64,000 bases of DNA from Ascarosepion bandense. Lineage: Eukaryota; Mollusca; Cephalopoda; Sepiida; Sepiidae. A model generated the notes under the pieces. That model was not told where the DNA came from. It ran no database searches and saw only the letters and a list, made by a program, of their open reading frames with translations. Numbering within the stretch: position 1 is the stretch's first letter; the number at the start of each line of letters is the position of its first letter. The stretch is taken from NCBI GenBank assembly GCA_037127315.1, contig JBBBDQ010001937.1, forward strand, positions 219,501 through 283,500, given 5' to 3'. The translations under genes were made by a program, and so were the position numbers. Shown one piece after another: positions 44,108-58,900 of the stretch.

Positions 44108-44546
44108 GTAACAGTTTTCAATATCAAACATTAGATATCAAATAGTTTTCAATATCAAATAGTTTTTATATGAAATAGTTTTCAATATCAAATAGTTCTT
44201 GTATCAAATAGTTTTCAATATCAAATAGTTTTTATATGAAATAGTTTTCAATATCAAACATTAGATGTCAAATAGTTTTCAATATCAAATAGTTTTTATA
44301 TCAAATAGTTTTTATATCAAATAGTTTTTATATCAAATAGTTTTTATATCAAATAGTTTTCAATATCAAATAGTTTTTATATCAAATAGTTTTCAATATC
44401 AAATAGTTTTTATATCAAATAGTTTTCAATATCAAATAGTTTTCAATATCAAATAGTTTTTATATCAAATAGTTTTTATATCAAATAGTTTTCAATATCA
44501 AATAGTTTTTATCTGAAATAGTTTTCAATATCAAATAGTTTTTATC
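44108..44546. repeat. Minisatellite, alternating 17- and 16-bp units
   Basis: Units 'atagttttcaatatcaa' (17 bp) and 'atagtttttatatcaa' (16 bp) occur in irregular order, with a few 'attagatgtcaa' variants at the start. It begins a few bases after the transposase relic ends. Confidence 0.95.
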
Positions 44547-44908
44547 GAAAAATATAAGCAGTAAATTGCTGAGAGCCCTGAAGAGCAGTCTGAAAGGTCC
44601 ACCTAAGAAACTCTGCAGTCGGGTTACTAGTTGTAACAATAACAAGCTAAATGACAAATTTGATAAATGTTAATTATATATATATATACAAATGCAAGCT
44701 ACAATAAAAATGTCATATATGGTTATGTGGCTAATTATTTAGATAATTTTTCAAATGATCTAATATTTTTATCGTTTACGCACAAAAACAATATAAAAAT
44801 TGTCCTGAGTGTGTGTTTTATTATCCAAGCTCTTGCGATTATGTTTTAGCCATTATCAAGAATGAATTTTATTTTGTTTTTAACTGAATATATAATCTGT
44901 TTCATGTA
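44547..44908. other. No recognised gene
   Basis: May include the 3' part of the Tc1 relic; a short (TA)n near 44676-44690. Confidence 0.4.
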
Positions 44909-45280
44909 CACTACCGGTTATAATTATTAGGCCACCCCAGTTTTTTTTTAAAAGAAATTATGCATTTTATAATATTTTTAGTTTTTATTTCCAAATAAAA
45001 ATAAAATGATTCTTTTGTTATTCTTACTTTGCAAAATTTTACAAAGAGGAACTCGTCCGAATCACCCTAAATTTTCTTCATTCTTTCATTGATGAAACTG
45101 CAATATAGGTAATTATTAAATATTTAGAAGTTCATTTGATGCACATGTTATTGTGCAGTATTAACAAAAGAACAATTCTATTTTCATTTACAATTATTCA
45201 CTTCGCAGTAAATACTAAAAAATTGTATGAAATACATTATTTTTTAAAACACTGGGTGGCCTAATAATTATGGCAGGTAG

Positions 45281-45283
<3 letters not shown>
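44909..45283. mobile_element. Tc1/mariner-type MITE
   Basis: Terminal inverted repeats: the left end begins CACTACCGGTTATAATTATT (44909) and the right end is the complement of GTGCTACCTGCCATAATTAT (ending 45283), both followed inward by AGGCCACCC. The left flank is TA. No transposase inside. CACTACCGG-type ends are usual for Tc1-like elements. Confidence 0.8.
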
Positions 45284-45323
<40 letters not shown>

Positions 45324-45329
45324 CATATA

Positions 45330-45366
<37 letters not shown>

Positions 45367-45800
45367 CATATAACATATATATATATATATATATATATAT
45401 AACAGATCTACAGATGCGATGGGTAAATTGTCGGTACTTGCCTTGTAAAATTTTAAAAAGTCATAATAACAAAAAACATTCTATTTTCATTTACAATTAT
45501 TCACTTGGGAATAAATACTAAAAAATAGTATGAAATACATTATTTTTTAAAACACTGGGTGGCCTAATAATTATGGCAGGTAGCACATCTATATATATAT
45601 ATACATAAAACAGATCTACACGTGCGATGGGTAAATTGTCGGTATTTGCCTTGTAAAATTTTGAAAAGTCATAATAACAAAAAACATTCTATTTTCATTT
45701 ACAATTATTCACTTGGGAATAAATACTAAAAAATAGTATGAAATAAATCTTTTTTTAAACACTGGGGTGGCCTCATAAGTAAGGCCGGTAGTGTATATGT
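45284..45800. repeat. MITE 3' ends in tandem with (TA)n spacers
   Basis: After TA tracts (45284-45400), two further copies of the MITE right half end near 45588 and 45795, each preceded by 'gcgatgggtaaattgtcggt' and 'cttgccttgtaaaatttt'-like sequence and a (TA)n. The last ends 'ggccggtagtgta', a different terminal version. Confidence 0.8.
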
Positions 45801-46127
45801 AAAGTTATAGAAATGTCGTCTTTTCCAAACATGGTCAGCACATTGTAGTTGTGTTCGTAGTCGATATTATTGAGTGTCAGTTTTTTCTTTCTTATTAATA
45901 AGGCTTCCATTATTTTTAGCGTTTTTCCAAGTGGATGATACTTTTATAAATGTATTACTTAAGAGTATGACACAGACAAAGTTTAGGAGGTATCTATGTA
46001 TATTTAGATGAGGCCTAATAGAGTTTTGGCCAGAGATGTTACGTGATTCTTGTTAGACATGTTCTAGTATATCAAATGTAACTTGGATTAATCAGGAACA
46101 CAGATTTTTAAGGAACATGTTATCTAC
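45801..46127. other. No recognised gene
   Basis: Unassigned AT-rich sequence before the Helitron-like element. Confidence 0.4.
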
Positions 46128-46956
46128 ATATATAAAAGGCAAGATGTTTGTGTGTGTGTGGGTGTCTGTCTGTATGTATGTATGTCATTTATACAAATCC
46201 ACAATTTTTATCCGATTCTCACCAAACTTCACACAAATATTATATAAACTTCCGGTTAGGTTATAGGCTATTTTTTGTCCTATTTCTCTCTGATATCGGA
46301 AATAGATACCCCGATATCCGATCAGGTCTGATCAAGATCAGGATTTCAGATATTTTATTGTGGTTCTTACTGATGAATTTGCTCTAACTTGGGGAAATTA
46401 TAGTTTTAATCTCAAACGTTAGTAGATCTCAGACGACTCATTTTCCCGATATCGCAAATCGATACTCCCGATATTCTATTGAATCTGATCAAAAACCGAT
46501 ATTCAGCCATCAATATGGCTCATTTTCTTTAAATTTACTCTCGATGGGTACGATAAGTTTTCATGGACTTACTTAGGTTAGTTTATCCTTGAATGATATA
46601 TTTGACTCCGATATTTAAAATCTATACTTTGATATCTATCAGGTCTGATGGAAATCAGGTTTTCAGCCCTTTTATTTTGGTTTTTGCTTCGGATTTTCAG
46701 TTCTTAGTGTCAACCATCATACCATTTACTCAGAGGACTTATTTAGCCTTCAAAATTCAGTTTGTGGCGGAAAACTTATTTGACATCGAAACCGGAAATC
46801 ATAATTTGACTTACATTCATTCATTTCTTTTTTTAATCTACGGTTTCGCTTTGACTTGGAACAACTATTGCTTTTAGTCTTTCGTGTCAACGTCCAAAGC
46901 GTCTGAGCTCCAGGACCATGGATTAGTTATAAAGCTTTCATTACACCCGAGCAACG
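46128..46956 (+). mobile_element. Helitron/Helentron-like element whose 3' end founds the satellite
   Basis: Begins 'catatataaaaggcaagatg' and a TG-rich stretch like 7606. Its second half (46660-46930) matches 7670-7960 closely: 'tttactcagaggacttattt', 'gtctacggtttcgctttgac'-like and 'gagctccaggaccatggatt' blocks. It has about 430 bp more in the middle, with three 'gatatc..aatcgatac..cgatat' sub-repeats. Its terminus should be a CCCG...CGGG hairpin and CTATA end. Instead, after GCAACG at 46951-46956 it re-enters TTTCATTAC and becomes the array. Confidence 0.75.
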
Positions 46957-49900
46957 CTTTCATTACACCCTAGCAACGCTTTCATTACAGCCGAGTAATG
47001 CTTTCATTACACCCGAGTAATGCTTTCATTACAGCCGAGTAATGCTTTCATTACACCCGAGTAATGCTTTCATTACAGCCGAGTAATGCTTTCATTACAG
47101 CCGAGTAATGCTTTCATTACACCCGAGCAAAGCTTTCATTACAGCCGAGCAAAGCTTTCATTACAGCCGAGCAACGCTTTCATTACACCCGAGCAATGCT
47201 TTCATTACAGCCGAGTAATGCTTTCATTACAGCCGAGTAATGCATTCATTACAACCGAGTAATGCTTTCATTACCAGTATTGCTTCCATTAAACCAGGCA
47301 AAGCATATTTACAGCGAGAGCAAGCTTTCATTACAGCGAGCAACGCTTTCATTACCGAGTAATGCTTCCATTTTACCAGTAATGCTTTCATTACCAGTAA
47401 TGCTTTCATTACAACCGGTAATAACCATTTTACCCGCCTTTCATTACACCGAGCAATGCTTTCATTACACCAGGTAATGCTTTCATTACACCAGTAATGC
47501 TTTCATTACAACCCGAGTAATGCTTTCATTACACCTAACAGCGCTTTCATTACAGCGAACGCGCTTTCATTACACCCGAGCAACGCTTTCATTACAGCCA
47601 GTAATGCTTTCATTACACCAGTATGCTTTCATTACACCAGTATTACTTTCATTGGCAAATAATGCTTTCATTACACCAGTAATGCTTTCATTACACCGAG
47701 CAATGCACTTTCATTGCAACCCGATAATGCTTTCATTACACCGGTAATGCTTTCATTACCTGCCAGTAATGCTTTCATTACACCCGGCTCGCTTTCATTG
47801 GCGAGCAAAGCTTTCATTACAGCCAGGCTCGCGCTTTCATTACAGCGAGCAAGCGCTTTCATTACAACCCGATAATGCTTTCATTACAGCGAAACAACGC
47901 TTTCATTACACCCGAGCAATGCTTTCATTACACCAGGCAATGCTTTCATTACAGCGAGTAATGCTTTCATTAAACCGCGATAATGCTTTCATTACACCCG
48001 AGCAACGCTTTTCATTACGAGCGAGCAATGCTTTCATTACACCAGTAATGCTTTCATTACACCGGTAATGCTTTCATTACACGAGTAATGCTTTCATTAC
48101 TACCAGTAATGCTTTCATTACACCGAGCAAATCTTTCATTACAGCCGAACAGCATCTTTCATTACAGCCAGAACGCGCTTTCATTACAGGCTGACCGCCA
48201 GCTTTCATTACAGCCGGTAATGCTTTCGGCCACCCGATAGCGTTTTCATTACAGCCGAGCAAGCGCTTTCATTACACCGAACAGCGCTTTCATTACACCG
48301 AGTAATGCTTTCATTACACCAGGTAATGCTTTCATTACACCGAGCAAGCGCTTTCATTACACCGAGCAGTAGCACAGTACACCGGTAATGCTTTCATACA
48401 CCGAGCAACGCTTTCATTACACCCGGTAATGCTTTCATTACACCCACGAGTAATGCTTTCATTACACCGAACAACGCTTTCATTACACCCGAGTAATGCT
48501 TTCATTACTCAGTAATGCTTTCATTACACCCGAGTAATGCTTTCATTACACCCGAACACTTAACTTTCATTACAGCCGATTAATGCTTTCATTACACCCG
48601 AGTAATGCTTTCATTACACCCGAGCAACGCTTTCATTACACCCGAGTAATGCTTTCATTACACCCGAGTAATGCTTTCATTACACTCGAGCAACGCTTTC
48701 ATTACACCCGAGCAATGCTTTCATTACACCCGAGTAATGCTTTCATTACACCCGAGTAATGCTTTCATTACACCCGAGTAATGCTTTCATTACACCCGAG
48801 CAAAGCTTTCATTACAGCCGAGCAAAGCTTTCATTAGAGCCGAGCAACGCTTTCATTACAGCCGAGCAACGCTTTCATTACACCCGAGTAATGCTTTCAT
48901 TAAACCCGAGCAACGCTTTCATTACACCCGAGCAATGCTTTCATTACAGCCGAGCAACGCTTTCATTACACCCGAGCAACGCTTTCATTACACCCGAGCA
49001 ACGCTTTCATTACACCCGAGCAATGCTTTCATTACAGCCGAGCAATGCTTTCATTACAGCCGAGCAACGCTTTCATTACAGCCGAGTAACGCTTTCATTA
49101 CACCCGAGCAACGCTTTCATTACACCCGAGCAATGCTCTCATTACAGCCGAGCAACGCTTTCATTACAGCCGAGCAACGCTTTCATTACAGCCGAGCAAT
49201 GCTTTCATTACACCCGAGCAATGCTTTCATTACACCCGAGCAATGCTTTCATTACAGCCGAGTAATGCTTTCATTAAACCCGAGTAATGCTTTCATTACA
49301 CCCGAGCAACGCTTTCATTACAGCCGAGCAACGCTTTCATTACAGCCGAGTAATGCTTTCATTACAGCCGAGCAATGTTTTCATTACAGCCGAGCAATGC
49401 TTTCATTACACCCGAGCAATGCTTTCATTACAGCCGAGTAATGCTTTCATTAAACCCGAGTAATGCTTTCATTACACCCGAGCAAAGCTTTCATTACAGC
49501 CGAGCAATGCTTTCATTACAGCCGAGCAATGCTTTCATTACACCCGAGCAATGCTTTCATTACACCCGAGCAATGCTTTCATTACAGCCGAGTAATGCTT
49601 TCATTAAACCCGAGTAATGCTTTCATTACACCCGAGCAACGCTTTCATTACACCCGAGCAATGCTTTCATTACAGCCGAGCAATGCTTTCATTACAGCCG
49701 AGCAATGCTTTCATTACACCCGAGCAATGCTTTCATTACAGCCGAGCTACGCTTTCATTACAGCCGAGTAATGCTTTCATTACAGCCGAGTAACGCTTTA
49801 TTACACCCGAGCAACAAGCATTAGAGCGAGCAATGCTTTCATTACACCTTGTATAACAAGCCCCATAGCCGAGCCATGCTTTCACACTCGAGCAATGCTT

Positions 49901-52900
49901 TCATTACAGCCGAGCAACGCTTTCATTACAGCCGAGTAATGCTTTCATTACAGCGAGTAACGTTTATTACACCCGAGCAACGCTTTCATTACAGGCGAGC
50001 AACGCTTTCATTACAGCCCAGTAATGCTTCATTACACCGAGTAACGTTTTCATTATGCATTATAACGCTTTCATTACACCTATAATGTTTTCATTACACC
50101 GAGTAATGCTTTCATTACACCCGACAACGCCATTACACCCTATAATGCTTTCATTACACCCAGTAATGCTTACGCACTCGAGCAACGCTTTCATTACACC
50201 CGAGCAATGCTTTCATTACACCTGAGTAATGCTTCTATTACACCGAGTAATGCTTTCATTACACCCGAGTAATGTTTATTACACCGAGCAAAGCTTTCAT
50301 TACAGCCATAAAGCCATTAGAGGCCAGCAACGTTTCATTACAGCCAGCAACGTTTTATTACACCCGAGTAATGGTTTACTACACCCGAGTAACGTTTTCA
50401 TTACACCCTTACAATGTTTTCTATTACACCCTATAACAAGCTTTCATTACAGCCGAGTAATGCTTTTCACAATTATTTAATGCTTTCATTTACACCCGAG
50501 CACGTCAATACAGACGGAAAGGTCGCTTTCATTACACCCAGTAATGCTTTCATTACACCCGAGTAATGCTTTCATTACAATCTTGCAGTTTCATTACACC
50601 ATAATGCTTTCATTACACCCGAGCAAATCATTCATTGCTGTCGGCAACGCTTTTTCATTACAGCCGAGCAACGCCATTACAGGTAGGCGAAAGCAACGCT
50701 TTTCATTACACAGTAATGCTTGTCGACCAGTAACGTTGACGAGTCGGCAACGCTTTCATTACACTCCAGCAACGCGCCATTACACCAGCAATGCTTTCAT
50801 TACACCTGCGCAATGCTTGATGACATTTGCCATCGCTTTACGATGACCGAGCAATGCGGCTTTCATTACACCCGAGCAATGCTTTCATTACAGCCGAGTA
50901 ATGCTTTCATTAAACACGAGTAATGCTTTCATTACACCAGCAACGCTTCATTACAGACGAGCAATGCTTTCATTACACCAGCATTGCCACACTGGTAATG
51001 TTTTCATTACACCGAGTAATGCTTTCATTACACCCGAGCAATGCTTTCATTACCCGGCTGGCACCTTTCGTCATAGCCGAGTGTACCATTACAGCCGAGC
51101 AACGCTTTACAGTGCCAGCAACGCTTTCATTACAGCCGAGTAATGCTTTCATTACACCAGTAACGTTTCATTACAGCCGAGAAAGCAAACGTTTCACACC
51201 TGCAACGCTTTCATTACACCAGAATGTCATTACACCCGAGTAATGCTTTCATTACACCCAGCAACGCTTTCATTACACTCCAGTAATGTTTACTATAATC
51301 ATGTGAGTAATGCTTCATTTACAATCTGCACGCTTTCATTACACCGGTAATGCTTTCATTACACCGGTAATGCTTTCATTACACCCGAGCAACGTTTTCA
51401 TTACACCCGAGTAATGCTTTCATTACTCCCGAGTAATGCTTTCATTACACCCGAGTAATGCTTTCATTACACCCGAGCAACGCTTTCATTACAGCCGATT
51501 AATGCTTTCATTACACCCGAGTAATGTGTCATTACACCCGAGCAACGTCATTTACACCCAGTAATGCTTTCATTTATCCAGTAATGCTTTCATTACACCC
51601 CCTATAAATGCCATTACACCCGAGCAATGCTTTCATTACACCCGAGCAGAAATGTTTTCACATATCTTGTACGTTTATTTACACCCGAGTAATGTCATTG
51701 CACCCGCGAGCAAAGTTTTGTCACAGCTGAAAGCAAAGCTTTATTAGAGTTTGTTACAACGCTTTCATTACAGCTTATAACGTTTTATTACACTCCCGAG
51801 TAATGCTTTCATTAAACTCCGAGCAACGCTTTCATTACACCCGAGCAAATGCTTTTCATTACAGCCGAGCAACGCTTTCATTACACCCGAGCAACGCTTT
51901 CATTACACCCGAGCAACGCTTTCATTACACCCGAGCAATGCTGGCTTAGCAGCCGAGCAATGCTTTCATTACAGCCGAGCAACGCTTTCATTACAGTCAC
52001 AGTAACGCTTTCATTACACCCGAGCAATGCCATTACACCGAGCAATGCCTTTGGCGATGAGCGAGCAACGCTTTCACCATAGCCGAGCAACGCTTTCATT
52101 ACAGCCGAGCAATAATGCTTTATTACACCCAGCAATGCTTTCATTACACCCGAGCAATGCTTTCATTGTTTTCAGTAACGTTTTCATTAAACCCGAGTAA
52201 TGCTTTCATTACATTCTCGAGCAACGCTTTCATTACAAAACAGCAACGCTTTCATTACAGCCGAGTAATGCTTTCATGAGTTTGCAATGTTTTTTCACAG
52301 CAGCCGAGCAATGCTTTCATTACAATTCGAGCAATGCTTTCATTACAGCCGAGTAATGCTGGCCAAACGTTACAGTAATGCTTTCATTACACTCGAGTAA
52401 AGCCATTACAGCCGAGCAATGCTTTCATTACAGCCCAGCAATGCTTTCATTACACCCTACAATGTCATTACACCAGCAATGCTTTCATTACAGCCATGTA
52501 ATGCTTTCATTAAACCTTATAATGCTTTCATTACACCCGAGCAACGCTTTCATTACACCCGAGCAATGCTTTCATTACAGCCGAGCAATGCTTTCATTAC
52601 AGCTGCCGAGCAATGCTTCATACCCCGCAGCAATGCTTTCGACATGCCGAGCTATACGCTTTCTCATTACAGCCGAGTACGTTTCATTACAGCCGAGTAA
52701 CGTTTATTTACACCCGAGCAATGCTTGCATTAGAGCGAGCAAATGTCAACAGCACCTGGCAGTTTTACAGCCGAGCCATGCTTTCATTACACCAGCAATG
52801 CTTTCATTACAGCCGAGCAACGCTTTCATTACAGCCGAGTAATGCTTCATTGCGAGGCTGGTAACGTCATTTAGCACCCGAGCAACGTCATTATGAAAGG

Positions 52901-55900
52901 AAAGCAACGTCATTACAGCGAGGCTTTCATTACACCCGAGTAACGTTTTCATTACAGCCGAGCAACGTTTCATTACACCCTATAGTCGTTTCTCATTGCC
53001 ACCCGAGTAATGCTTTCATTTACCCGAGTAACGTTTTCATTACACCCGGTAATGTTTTCATTACACCCGAGTAATGTTTCTATTTAGACTCATGGAGTAA
53101 CGCCTTCATTGAGCACCCGAGCAATGCTTTCATTACACCCGAGTAATGCTTTCATTACACCCGAGTAATGCTTTCATTACACCCGAGTAATGCTTTCATT
53201 ACACCGAGTGCTTTCATTAATAGCTCTTAGACAAAGTTTTCATTAGAGCCGAGTAACGCTTCATTACAGTGCCGAGTACCGCTGACATTCCCAGTGGAAT
53301 GCTTTTCATTACACCCGAGCAACGCTTTCATTACACCAGCACAAGTTGTCAACCTCAGGCAATGCTTTCATTGTAGCCGAGTATTGCTTTCATTAAACAC
53401 GAGTAATGCTTTCAGTTTATATCTTAGCAACGCTTTCATTACAGAGAGATAGCCAATGCTTTCATTACACTGAGAGTAATGCTTTCATTACACCCGAGTA
53501 ATGCTTTCATTGACACCCGAGTAATGCTTTCATTACACCCGAGTAATGCTTTCATTACACCCGAGCAAATCATTCATTACAGCCGAGCAACGCTTTCATT
53601 ACAGCCGAGCAACGCTTTCATTACAGGCGAGCAATGACACAGCCGAGTAATGCTTTCATTACACCCAGCAACGCCACAGCGAGCAACGCTTTCATTACAC
53701 CCCAGCAACGCTTCATTACACCGAGTAATGCTTTCATTACACCCGAGTAATGCTTTCATTACACCGAGTAACGCTTTTCATTACACCCGAGCAATGCTTT
53801 CATTACAATCTCGAGTAATGCTTTCATTACAGCCGAGCAACGTTTCATTTACACCGAGCAATGTTTTCATTTACACCCTGAAAGAATGTTTACAGAGCCG
53901 AGTAATGCTTTCATTAAACACGTGTGCAATGTTACCATAATCCGAGCAACGTTTCATTTAATAGACGAGCAATGTTTTCATTACCCGAGTAATGCTTTCA
54001 TTACACCGAGTAATGCTTTCATTACACCCGAGTAATGCTTTCATTACACCAGCAAATCTTTCATTACAGCCGAGCAACGCATTCATTACAGCCGAGCAAC
54101 GTCATTACAGGCGAGCAACGCTTTCATTACAGCCGAGTAATGTTTTCATTACACCCGAGTAACGTTTCATTACAGCCATAACGTTTATTATACCCGAGCA
54201 ACGCTTCAGATACACCCGAGTATTGCCATTACACCCGAGTAATGCTTATTGTATCCAGCAACGTTTTCATTACACCCGAGCAATGCTTTCATTACACCCG
54301 AGTAATAATGCTCATACACCTGAAAGCAACGTTCATTACACCGAGTAATGTTTTCATTACACCCGAGTAATGCTTTTCAATACACCCGAGCAACGCTTTC
54401 ATTACACCCTTATACTGGCTTTATTAGCCCCCAGTAATGTTTTCTGTCATTAATCTCGAGCAATATTAACCACACCCGAGCAACGCTTTCATTACAGCCG
54501 TCGATTAATGCTTTCATTATACCCGAGTAATGCTTTCATTACACTCGAGCAACGCTTTCATTACACCCGAGTAATGCTTTCATTACACCGAGTAATGCTT
54601 TCATTACACTCCAGCAACGCTTTCATTACACCCGAGCAATGCTTTCATTACACCCGAGTAATGCTTTCATTACACCCGAGTAATGCCTTCCATTACATCC
54701 CTTTGGTAATGCTTTCATTACACCGAGCAAAGCTTCTTATTGCCAGCCACAGCAAAGTCATTAGCCGAGCAACGCTTTCAGACAGCAGCCGCCGAGCAAC
54801 GTTTTCATTACACCCGAGTAATGCTTTCATTAAACCCGAGCAACGTCGCTTTCATTACACCCGAGCAATGGGTTTCGTCACAGCCGAGCAACGCTTTCAT
54901 TACACCCGAGCAACGCTTTCATTACACCCGAGCAACGCTTTCATTACACCCGAGCAATGCTTTCATTAGTAGCCGAGCAATGCTTTCATTACAGCCTTGT
55001 ACAACGCTTTCATTACAGCCGAGTAACGCTTTCATTAATAATCAAAACAACGCTGCCATTTACACCCGAGCAATGCTCTCGTCGATGAGGTCGAGCAACG
55101 CTTTCATTACAGCCGAGCAACGCTTTCATTACAGCCGAGCAATAAGTTTTACTACACCCCCAGCAATGCTTACTATACCCTGCCAGCACAAAGCCATTAC
55201 AGCCGAGTAATGCTTTCATTAAACCCGAGTAATGCTTTCATTACACCCGAGCAACGCTTTCATTACAGCCGAGCAACGCTTTCATTGCGCAGCCGAGTAA
55301 TGCTTTCATTACAGCCGAGCAATGTTTTCATTACAGCCGAGCAATGCTTTCATTACACCCGAGCAATGCTTTTCATTACAGCCGAGTAATGCTTTCATTA
55401 AACCCGAGTAATGCTTTCATTACACCCGAGCAAAGTCATTACAGCCGAGCAATGCTTTCATTACAGCCGAGCAATGCTTTCATTACACCCGAGCAATGTT
55501 TTCATTAATAATCTCAGTCAGCTTTCATTACAGCCGAGTAATGCTTTCTATTAAACTCCGAGTAAATGCTTTCATTACACCCGAGCAACGCTTTCATTAT
55601 ACCCTGGCAATGTCCATTAGCATACCACAAGTAAATGTCATATTACAGCCGAGCAATGCTTTCATTACACCGAGCAATGCTTTCATTACAGCCGAGCCAC
55701 GCCAGCCACAGCCGCTGGTAGCGTTTTCATTACAGCCGAGCAACGCTTCATATCACCTTAGCAATGCTTGGCATTAGAGCCTAGCAAATGCTTTCATTAC
55801 ACCCGAGCAATGCTTTCTCCCTTACAGCCGAGCCATGTCATTACACCCGAGCAATGCTTTCATTACAGCCGAGCAACGCTTTCATTACAGCCGAGTAATG

Positions 55901-58900
55901 CTTTCATTACAACAGCAACGCTTTCATTACACCGAGCAACGCTTTCATTACAGGCGAGCAACGCTTCATTACAGCCGAGTAATGCTTTCATTACACCCGA
56001 GTAACGTTTTCATTACAGCCGAGCAACGCTTTCATTACACCCGAGCAATGCTTTCATTATAATTCCAGCAATGCTTTCATTACACCCGAGCAACGCCATT
56101 ACACCCGAGTAATGCTTTCATTACACCCGAAATAGTGTCATTACACCCCAGCAACGCTTTCATTACACCCGAGCAATGCTTTCATTACACCCGAGTAATG
56201 CTTTCATTACACCCGAGTAACGTCATTGCATCCTGAAAATGCTTTCACACCCGAGCAAGCTACTACAGTGCCCATAAAGCCATTATCAGCAACGTTTATT
56301 CATAGCCGAGCAACGCCATTACATCCGAGTAATGCTTATCATTGCACCAGCAACGCTTTCATTACACCCGAGCAATGCTTTCATTACAGCTTCCAGCAAC
56401 GCTTTCATTACACCCGAGCAACGCCATTACACCCGAGCAACGCTTTCATTACACCCGAGCAATGCTTTCATTACAGCCGAAAATAATGTTTTCATTACAA
56501 TGGCAACGGCCATTACAGCCGAGTAACGCTTTCATTACACCAGCAACGCTTTCATTACACCCGAGCAATGTTCTCATTACAGCCGCAGCACTGCCATTAC
56601 AGCCGAGCAACGCTTTCACACATGTGCCGAGCAATGCTTTCATTACACCCAGCAATGCTTTCATTACACCAGCAATGCTTTCATTGCCAGCGAGTAATGC
56701 TTTCATTAAACCCTTGCGAGTAATGCTTTCATTACACCCGAGCAACGCTTTCATTACAGTCGAGCAACGCTTTCATTACAGCCTATGCAATGCTTTCATT
56801 ACAGCCGAGTAATGTTTACATATTGCACTCCGAGCAATTCTTTCATTACACCCGAGCAATGCTTTCATTACAGCCGAGTAATGCTTTCATTAAACCCGAC
56901 AATGCTTTCATTACACCCGAGCAAAGCTTTTCACATAGCCGAGCAATTTGCCATTAGAGCAATACCAGCAATGCTTTCATTATCTGAAAGTATTGGGCTA
57001 TTGCGACCTTGTTAATGCTTTCAATACAGCCGAGTAATGCTTTCATTAAACCCGAGTAATGCTTTCATTACACCAGCAACGCTTTCATTACACCTGAGCA
57101 ATGCCATTACAGTCGGTGCAATGCTTTCATTACAGCCGGTGCTGTATTGCTGATACACCGGTAATGTTTATTGCCAGCCGCAGCTACGCCATTACAGCCG
57201 AGTAATGCTTTCATTACAACAGCAACGGCAACGCCATTACACCTCGGCAGCGTTTTCATTACAGCCGCAGCAATGTCATTACACCCGGTACGGCGGCGTT
57301 GTTGCAGGTTATTACACCGGCGGTTGCCATTGGCGCTTCAGCAACGTTATTTACAGCCGAAAATGCTTTCATTACAGCCGGTATGCTTATTACACCAGCA
57401 ATGCCATTACAGTCGAAAGTAACGCCATTACAGCTGGCGTTTTCATTACAGCCGGCAACGCCATTACAGCCGGTAACGCCATTACACCGGTAAAGCCATT
57501 ACAGCCGAGCAACGCTTATTACACCCCGAAAGCAACGCCATTACAGTCGCTCCAGCAACGCCATTACAGCCGAAAGGTTGTACGCCATACGAAAGCGTTT
57601 ATTACACCAGCACAAGCCATGACACCGAGCAACAGTTGGCTGGAAGCACAGTAATGCTTTCATAACCTCGGTAATGCTTATTACATCTCCTACAGCAACG
57701 CCATTACAGCCGAAAACGCCGGTTACAGCGCCACGTTATATTACACCGAAAGCAACGCCGACACCTCCGGCGCTGAAGCTCAGCAATGCTTATTTACAGC
57801 CGAAAGCAACGCTTTCTATTACAGCCGAAATAACGCCATTACACCCGAAAGCAACGCTTATTACACTCCTATAACGCTTTATTATAGCCATATAACGCTT
57901 TATTAAAAGTAGCCGAAAGCAACGCTTTATTACAGCCAGCAATGCTTACACCCGCATAGCGTTTTCATTACACCCGAGCACGCTTTCATTACAGCCGAGT
58001 AATGCTTTCATTAAACCCGAAAGGCTTTCATTACATCGAAAGCAACGCCATTACAGCCGAGCAACGCTTTATTGCGCCGAAAGGTGTTTTCATTGTTGCT
58101 TTACAATGCTGCTGACTCCAGCAATGCTTTCATTACACCTATAGCTGCTTGCCAGCCGAAAATGCTGGCCATTAAACTCAGTAATGCTTTCATTATAACC
58201 GCCATAACGCCATTACAGCTTCAGCAACGCTTTCATTACAGCCGAAAGCAACGCTTTATTGTGCTATCTTTGCAGCAAAGCCGATGACAGTGCCACAGCA
58301 ACGCTACATTACACCCGAAAGCAACGCTTTCATTACAGTCGAGCAACGCTTTCATTACAGCCGAGTAATGCTTTCATTACAGCCGAGCAATGCTTTCATT
58401 ACACCCGAGCAATGCTTTCATTACACCCGAGCAATGCTTTCATTACAGCCGAGTAATGCTTTCATTAAACCCGAGTAATGCTTTCATTACACCCGAGCAA
58501 CGCTTTCATTACAGCCGAGCAACGCTTTCATTACAGCCGAGTAATGCTTTCATTACACCCGAGCAACGCTTTCATTACACCCGAGCAATGCTTTCATTAC
58601 AGCCGAGCAATGCTTTCATTACAGCCGAGCAACGCTTTCATTACAGCCGAGTAACGCTTTCATTACACCCGAGCAACGCTTTCATTACACCCGAGCAATG
58701 CTTTCATTACAGCCGAGCAACGCTTTCATTACAGCCGAGCAACGCTTTCATTACAGCCGAGCAATGCTTTCATTACACCCGAGCAATGCTTTCATTACAC
58801 CCGAGCAATGCTTTCATTACAGCCGAGTAATGCTTTCATTAAACCCGAGTAATGCTTTCATTACACCCGAGCAACGCTTTCATTACAGCCGAGCAACGCT

